64,000 bases of DNA from NCBI GenBank assembly GCA_945641355.1, contig CALZEQ010000001.1:157363-221362 (forward strand). The letters are read 5' to 3'. The notes under the pieces were generated by a model. That model was not told the origin of the DNA, did not search any database, and saw only the letters and a list, made by a program, of their open reading frames with translations. Both the position numbers and the translations under genes were made by a program. Shown here in pieces: positions 58,647-64,000 of the stretch. This stretch comes from an uncultured Mediterranea sp. Its GTDB lineage: Bacteria; Bacteroidota; Bacteroidia; Bacteroidales; Bacteroidaceae. Each line of letters begins with the position of its first letter. Position 1 is the stretch's first letter.

Positions 58647-59507
58647 ATGCACCGACTGACTGTCACACTGATGCTGCTTTTTATAACTTTTGCGCTTCAT
58701 TCACAGCGGAAAGAGAAATATCCTCGCGCTGAAATTAAGGTGGAGTATAATTATTACAATCATTTTTTGCGCGGAAGTGACGGCGTCGTGGAAAGAAACA
58801 TCCCATTTGTTTTGCTCGTAAACCGAAATCAGAGTAAATTTTACTATCCAAGTACCGAGTTCAAAGATTCTTTGCATTCAACCCCTGCTGGACGTGCAAA
58901 GGCGAGACAGATGTTTAGTGCCGCCGCAGCTGCTTATATAGAGAACAAGGACCGTAGTGCCATGGATGGTGTGGTTTATCGTACGAGATTGTATGTGACA
59001 AAGGATTTTGCCAAGTCTGCTTCTACTACTTACGATAAAGCCGGGATGGGGAGGTCTGGATTCTATGAAGAACCGTTTTCGGAAATAGACTGGGTAATAT
59101 CAGCAGACAGTACAAAGATGATATTGGACTATTCATGTATCATGGCGAAGGCCGATTATCATGGAAGAGAATGGAGTGTCTGGTTTACTCCCGAAATTCC
59201 CATACAAGACGGCCCTTGGAAACTTTGCGGATTGCCCGGACTTATCATGGAGGCAACGGAAACATCTGGGCAACATGGATTTACTGCCACGGGAATAGAG
59301 ACAAGCACGCAGACCATTTATCCCTTGTTTAGCTCGGAGTATGAAAAGATGAACAGGCTTGACATGTTGCGGGCCGAAAGGCATTATCAAGAGAATAGCC
59401 ATGCCATGTTCAAAGCTGCCACAGGATATGATTTAGGTGGAGGCACAGATAAACCGGCAACCGAGGAAGGACGCAAATTCGATTTTCTGGAAACTGATTA
59501 TCACTGA
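58647..59507 (+). CDS. GLPGLI family protein (paralog 1)
   Basis: GPWKLCGLPGLIMEA; signal peptide; C-terminal FDFLETDYH; upstream ATG at 58617 also possible. Confidence 0.92.
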   Translation: MHRLTVTLMLLFITFALHSQRKEKYPRAEIKVEYNYYNHFLRGSDGVVERNIPFVLLVNRNQSKFYYPSTEFKDSLHSTPAGRAKARQMFSAAAAAYIENKDRSAMDGVVYRTRLYVTKDFAKSASTTYDKAGMGRSGFYEEPFSEIDWVISADSTKMILDYSCIMAKADYHGREWSVWFTPEIPIQDGPWKLCGLPGLIMEATETSGQHGFTATGIETSTQTIYPLFSSEYEKMNRLDMLRAERHYQENSHAMFKAATGYDLGGGTDKPATEEGRKFDFLETDYH

Positions 59508-59509
59508 TT

Positions 59510-62086
59510 ATGAAACACTTCATGCTATGGATACTGCTGCTCGCTGCACAGGTGGCAGCAGCACAGGTCAATGTCTGCGGCACGGTGATGGACCGCGAAG
59601 CCAATGAACCGCTGGTGGGGGCATCGGTCATCGTCAAGGGAGCTGACGGCAAGATAAAGACCTTCTCCTCATCACGAGAGGATGGAGGGTTCAGTATGAC
59701 TCTGCCCTCTGTAGCCGGATGCCGGCTGGATGTTGCCATGATGGGATTTGTCAGACAATCTTTCTCGTTAGACAGCGTCTCCTTTCCCCTGACGGTCTGT
59801 ATGCAAATCGGATCCACCTTGCTGAAGGAGGTCAATGTAAAGGCCGACCGCATCCGTGAGCAAGGCGATACCGTCAGCTATTATGTCAGCAGTTTTGCCC
59901 AGGCGCAAGACCGCACCATCGGCGATGTGCTGCGACGTATGCCTGGCATCGATGTGGCAAGCAACGGCAAGATACAGTATCAGGGCGAGGACATCAACAA
60001 GTTCTATATCGAAGGTTCCGACCTGCTGGGTGGCAAGTATGGCATTGCCACCAACGGCATAAGCTCTGATGATGTGGGCGCAGTAGAGGTGATGGAGAAC
60101 CATCAGCCGATGCAGGTGCTGTCTGGCATCTCCTTCTCCGACAAAGCGGCCATCAATCTGAAACTGAAGAACAAGGCGAAGGCAGTCTGGAGCCTGCATG
60201 GGGATGCCGGAGGCGGCTGGTCGTGGCAGCCTGAAGGCGCTGTGTGGGATGGAGAGTTGTTTGCCATGGCCGTGATGCCGGGATTTCAGAGCATCACCAC
60301 CTTCCGGACCAACAATACGGGCGAAGACCTCTTGGCCTCCAAAACGGACTTCTTTGCTGACCGACGCGGTACAGGATTAAGCCGGTATGTCAGTGTAGGG
60401 CTGCCCGGAGTGCCGTCGCTCGATGGCAGGCGTACCCTGCAGAACCGCTCTTTCCTGGTATCGACGAACAATCTGTGGAAAGTGGGACGGGGTGAACTCA
60501 AGGCCAACATCGACTACTCCTTCAACCGTATGGCCGCCAATGCACAGAATATCACCACTTACTTCCTGGATGAGGGTGACCGCGTCGTCACCGAGAATCG
60601 CAGTGGCACGGAGCATCAACACGCCCTGAACGGCAAGTTCATCTATGAACTGAATCAGAAAACAGCATACGTCAACAATACGCTTCAGACCAACATAGAC
60701 TGGAACGACATCAGCCTCCGCACCACCGGCTCACTGCCCAACAGCCAGTGGGCAGACTTGCCGGATTACTATGTCAGCAACCGCTTCAAGCTGATAAGGC
60801 GCTTCAAGGGCAAGCACCTCGTGACATTCGAGAGCCGCAACGAATGGGAGTCGCTGCCGCAGACGCTCCGCTGCAGTCTGGACGGCAATGCCTATCGCCA
60901 GCACGTAGGCAACCACGCCTTCTATACGCAGGAGAGCGCAGCATATACCTTCACGCTCAGCGGCATCACCGTGAGTCTGGAAGGAGGAATGAAGGGGTAT
61001 TGGCGGTCGATGGACTCCGCGCTACCCGATATCCCGACCGAACTGCCCGGACTGACTGAGAACGTCATCCACACGAACTCCCTCACCCTCTATGCCACGC
61101 CCCGGTTTGAGTATTGGGTCAAGCGTGTGAATCTTTCGCTCAATGTACCGGTCAGTTATGCGCATTACTCATTTGACAAAGCCATTGCCAACCGTGACGA
61201 AGTGTATTGCTCTCCCTCGCTGAGCATGAACTGGAAACCCAACAACCGCTTTTCGGGCACCATACGCGGAGGCATGGGCCGTTCGCCGATGACTCTTACC
61301 CTCATTCATCCGGGGCTTGTCCTGACGGATTACCGTACACTCAAATCGGGCGTTGATGATTTCTACAGCTCCACGTCACAGCAGGTGTCAGCAAGTTTCA
61401 GCTACAAGCATACGCGCCACGGCCTCTTTGCCAACGGCATGGTGATGCACTCGTGGAACCACCTGCCATACACCCTGTCGCAGCAGCTTTATGGCGACTA
61501 TGTGGTCTATAGCTATGCGGATGCCGATAATGACGGAAAGATGCTGATGGCGATGGGAAGCCTCGGCAAAACGCTCGACTTCATGCGTGGAAGTTGCCGT
61601 ATCAACGGCTCCTTCAACCGCAACGAATCCCGACTCTTTTCTCAAAACCAATCCGTACAGTCGGTAGGTACAGGCTGGAGTGTGGGCGGCAAAGTCAACG
61701 GCTCGCCATGGCGTTGGTTTAGTTTCGACTATGCCATCCGTTTCTCCGACAGTCGCTTGGCTATGAACGAGGCAACTGCCCCCTGGCTATCGACCCTGAC
61801 CAACGAACTGAGCCTGAACTTCCAGCCCCATTCCAAATGGCAATGGCAAGTGGGTGGTGAGCATTACCGCAACGAGCTGACACAGGGGACATACAAAAGC
61901 ATCCTGATGCTCGACACCAAGCTCATCTTCACGCCTACAAAACAAATTGAGCTGTCTGCCTCGCTCACAAATATGCTCAACAAGAAACAGTATAATTACA
62001 CAACGTACTCGCAACTCTCCTCCTTCGAGAGCCAACGCTCGCTCCGTGGCCGCCAGTTGCTTGTTTCATTAACACTAAGAAAATGA
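59510..62086 (+). CDS. Carboxypeptidase-regulatory-like/TonB-receptor-like outer-membrane β-barrel protein
   Basis: 858 aa; N-term CarboxypepD_reg-like (VCGTVMDREANEPLVGASV), plug-like IGDVLRRMPGIDV, C-term β-barrel. Confidence 0.88.
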   Translation: MKHFMLWILLLAAQVAAAQVNVCGTVMDREANEPLVGASVIVKGADGKIKTFSSSREDGGFSMTLPSVAGCRLDVAMMGFVRQSFSLDSVSFPLTVCMQIGSTLLKEVNVKADRIREQGDTVSYYVSSFAQAQDRTIGDVLRRMPGIDVASNGKIQYQGEDINKFYIEGSDLLGGKYGIATNGISSDDVGAVEVMENHQPMQVLSGISFSDKAAINLKLKNKAKAVWSLHGDAGGGWSWQPEGAVWDGELFAMAVMPGFQSITTFRTNNTGEDLLASKTDFFADRRGTGLSRYVSVGLPGVPSLDGRRTLQNRSFLVSTNNLWKVGRGELKANIDYSFNRMAANAQNITTYFLDEGDRVVTENRSGTEHQHALNGKFIYELNQKTAYVNNTLQTNIDWNDISLRTTGSLPNSQWADLPDYYVSNRFKLIRRFKGKHLVTFESRNEWESLPQTLRCSLDGNAYRQHVGNHAFYTQESAAYTFTLSGITVSLEGGMKGYWRSMDSALPDIPTELPGLTENVIHTNSLTLYATPRFEYWVKRVNLSLNVPVSYAHYSFDKAIANRDEVYCSPSLSMNWKPNNRFSGTIRGGMGRSPMTLTLIHPGLVLTDYRTLKSGVDDFYSSTSQQVSASFSYKHTRHGLFANGMVMHSWNHLPYTLSQQLYGDYVVYSYADADNDGKMLMAMGSLGKTLDFMRGSCRINGSFNRNESRLFSQNQSVQSVGTGWSVGGKVNGSPWRWFSFDYAIRFSDSRLAMNEATAPWLSTLTNELSLNFQPHSKWQWQVGGEHYRNELTQGTYKSILMLDTKLIFTPTKQIELSASLTNMLNKKQYNYTTYSQLSSFESQRSLRGRQLLVSLTLRK

Positions 62087-62916
62087 AGAAACTTATTTCA
62101 TCAATCATCGAATGCCTTATAGCAGTAGCCGTAATGGCACAGACAGCTGACATCGAGGTCAGCTATGTAGCACATTATCCCAATCTGAGGGATGGAAAAA
62201 CGGATTTGACGAGCCAATACATCCTGTTGTCAAACTCAACGCAGTCGAAATTCTTTTCGCCGGTCACCGAGTACCTCGATTCTCTTAATTCCACTCCAGA
62301 GGGGAAAGCCAAACTGAAGGAAATGCAAAGAAGTGCTTTAGCTTCAGGGGATTTTGATAAGATACCTCGACCTGATGGCACCATGTACGTGGTCAAATCT
62401 TTCGCAAACGGCAAGCAGAAGCATTATGATACCTCGGGGCTCGAAAAATATGTTTACGAAGAGTCTGTTCCTTCTCAGGATTGGCAAACTACTGATTCCT
62501 CCAAGGTCATTTTGGGTTACGAATGCTTCATGGCTACTACCGACTATCATGGCAGAAAATGGATTGCTTGGTTTTCACCCGAAATCCCTGTGCAGAACGG
62601 TCCTTGGAAATTCGATGGTTTGCCAGGACTGATACTTGAAGTATCGGCTGATGGGAACCAGTATGGCTTCATTGCCACAGGAATACAACAATCTGCCAAG
62701 CCAATTGGACCGGTGTATCTCTCCAATGAATACGAATCAACAGACCGCATCAACTATCTGAAAACCAAACGCGCTTTCATGGATAACCCTCTTGGAAAAA
62801 TCAATGCACAGTTCGGAACTGATAATATAAAAGTTACCACGAGCGATGGCGAAGATATCAAACAGTTGTTCGTCCCAGCTTCAGTAGCTGATTTCATTGA
62901 AACCGACTATCATTAA
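62083..62916 (+). CDS. GLPGLI family protein (paralog 2)
   Basis: GPWKFDGLPGLILEV; ATGA overlap with upstream gene. Confidence 0.93.
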   Translation: MKKLISSIIECLIAVAVMAQTADIEVSYVAHYPNLRDGKTDLTSQYILLSNSTQSKFFSPVTEYLDSLNSTPEGKAKLKEMQRSALASGDFDKIPRPDGTMYVVKSFANGKQKHYDTSGLEKYVYEESVPSQDWQTTDSSKVILGYECFMATTDYHGRKWIAWFSPEIPVQNGPWKFDGLPGLILEVSADGNQYGFIATGIQQSAKPIGPVYLSNEYESTDRINYLKTKRAFMDNPLGKINAQFGTDNIKVTTSDGEDIKQLFVPASVADFIETDYH

Positions 62917-62927
62917 AGCCTTATGAA

Positions 62928-63773
62928 ATGAAAAGAACAATCACAGTTTTTGCATCCTTATTTATTGCGATTGTGCTCATTGCACAGAAAGCACAGTTGA
63001 AGGTGGGGTATGACTATCACTATTTCGACCCGCGTGGGATAGAGAAGGATGAGGCCTTCATCCTTCTGGCCGGAAAGGATTGCGCCAAATTCTACAACAG
63101 CCAGTCACAGTGGCTCGACTCTACACGCTGCACCAAGGAAGGCGAGCAATGGTATGTGCAGCAAGGATTGGTGATGATGGGCGAACTGATGAACAAATCG
63201 AAGGAAGAACGAGAGGTGATTCTCAACAGCTCAGCTATCGGTCATGCCGTCAACCTCTATGTGGTCCGCAAGGGAGACAAGTTCCATGTATGGGACATGG
63301 TGTATCATGAATACCGCAAATATGCTGAGCCTATTGAGGAGAGAGACTGGGCAATCCTTGACGATTCGACCAAGACGGTATTAGGATATGAGTGCCTGAT
63401 GGCGACAACCGAATACCATGGCCGCAAATGGACGGCATGGTTTACGCCCGAAGTACCCATGAATGCCGGACCTTGGAAACTACTCGGATTGCCCGGTCTG
63501 ATATTGGAGGCTATCGACAGCACCGGGCAACATCACTTCGCTGCCAATGGACTGCAATCCGTTGACGTGGATATTCCAAAGGTCTATGAACCCTATTCAT
63601 ACGAGAAGACGACAAGAAAGAAGTTCCTTGCGCTTTGCCGATACAGGTATGACAATGTCCAAGGCATGAGCGACCTGCACTATGGCGGCAATGGACCACG
63701 ACTATCTCCGGAGAAAATAGAGTACGAGAGCGGCAAGAAGGGCTTCGACCTGCTTGAAACCGATTACAACTAA
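62928..63773 (+). CDS. GLPGLI family protein (paralog 3)
   Basis: GPWKLLGLPGLILEA; C-terminal FDLLETDYN. Confidence 0.93.
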   Translation: MKRTITVFASLFIAIVLIAQKAQLKVGYDYHYFDPRGIEKDEAFILLAGKDCAKFYNSQSQWLDSTRCTKEGEQWYVQQGLVMMGELMNKSKEEREVILNSSAIGHAVNLYVVRKGDKFHVWDMVYHEYRKYAEPIEERDWAILDDSTKTVLGYECLMATTEYHGRKWTAWFTPEVPMNAGPWKLLGLPGLILEAIDSTGQHHFAANGLQSVDVDIPKVYEPYSYEKTTRKKFLALCRYRYDNVQGMSDLHYGGNGPRLSPEKIEYESGKKGFDLLETDYN

Positions 63774-63892
63774 TCCCCTCCCCCCCCTGCATAACCGTTT
63801 CCGGTGATGGGGCATCGTCTGTCACAATGAAGTGCCGGCAATATAGGCCACGGTGGAAAGACATCGTATCATGGCATAAAATGATGGTACAA

Positions 63893-63939
63893 AGCCATGA
63901 AATGGTCATTTCATGCCATGAAACGACCATTTCATGCTG
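63893..63939. repeat. Palindromic intergenic repeat (TTTCATGG family), copy 2
   Basis: AAATGGTCATTTCATG (63900-63915) C CATGAAACGACCATTT (63917-63932), one mismatch. Confidence 0.9.
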
Positions 63940-64000
63940 CATTATGTTTGCAGAAGCCGCTACCTCATGCTGTGATAACCGGCTTCTTGATGTAAGGAAA

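Noticed and set aside
1-64000. CRISPR arrays, rRNA operons, transposases, integrases, prophage
   Set aside because: Looked for repeat-spacer arrays, rRNA signatures and transposase/integrase motifs in the ORF track; none seen

Overview
The window is Bacteroidales chromosome, probably Bacteroides or Phocaeicola. That assignment rests on protein families (NigD-like, GLPGLI, PCMD, DUF3869, DUF5687) and on TTTG-N19-TAnnTTTG promoters. Much of it is housekeeping: smpB, metH, ffh, folD, tRNA-His, ruvX, def, thrS-infC-rpmI-rplT, mgtE, rsmA, pgi, gpsA, lysS. Parts that merit a second look: (1) a seven-gene PAPS-forming/sulfotransferase operon (cysQ, SLC13 permease, cysC, cysD, cysN, sulfotransferase, PCMD protein) with no sulfate-reduction genes; (2) a candidate standalone structured ncRNA with its own promoter and terminators, between tRNA-His and an AraC regulator; (3) a NagB-like domain that appears to have lost its catalytic residues, fused to an apparently intact LmbE/PIG-L deacetylase domain; (4) a YjbH-type protein apparently split into two genes flanking DUF3869 and OmpA genes; (5) an ECF sigma/anti-sigma locus with a small repeat protein, three GLPGLI paralogs and a large outer-membrane protein, preceded by an 11-bp tandem repeat; (6) several intergenic repeat or hairpin families (22-bp palindromic tandem array, CATTTCATG dyads, long-loop hairpins). 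All family calls come from reading the translations; no database search was run.
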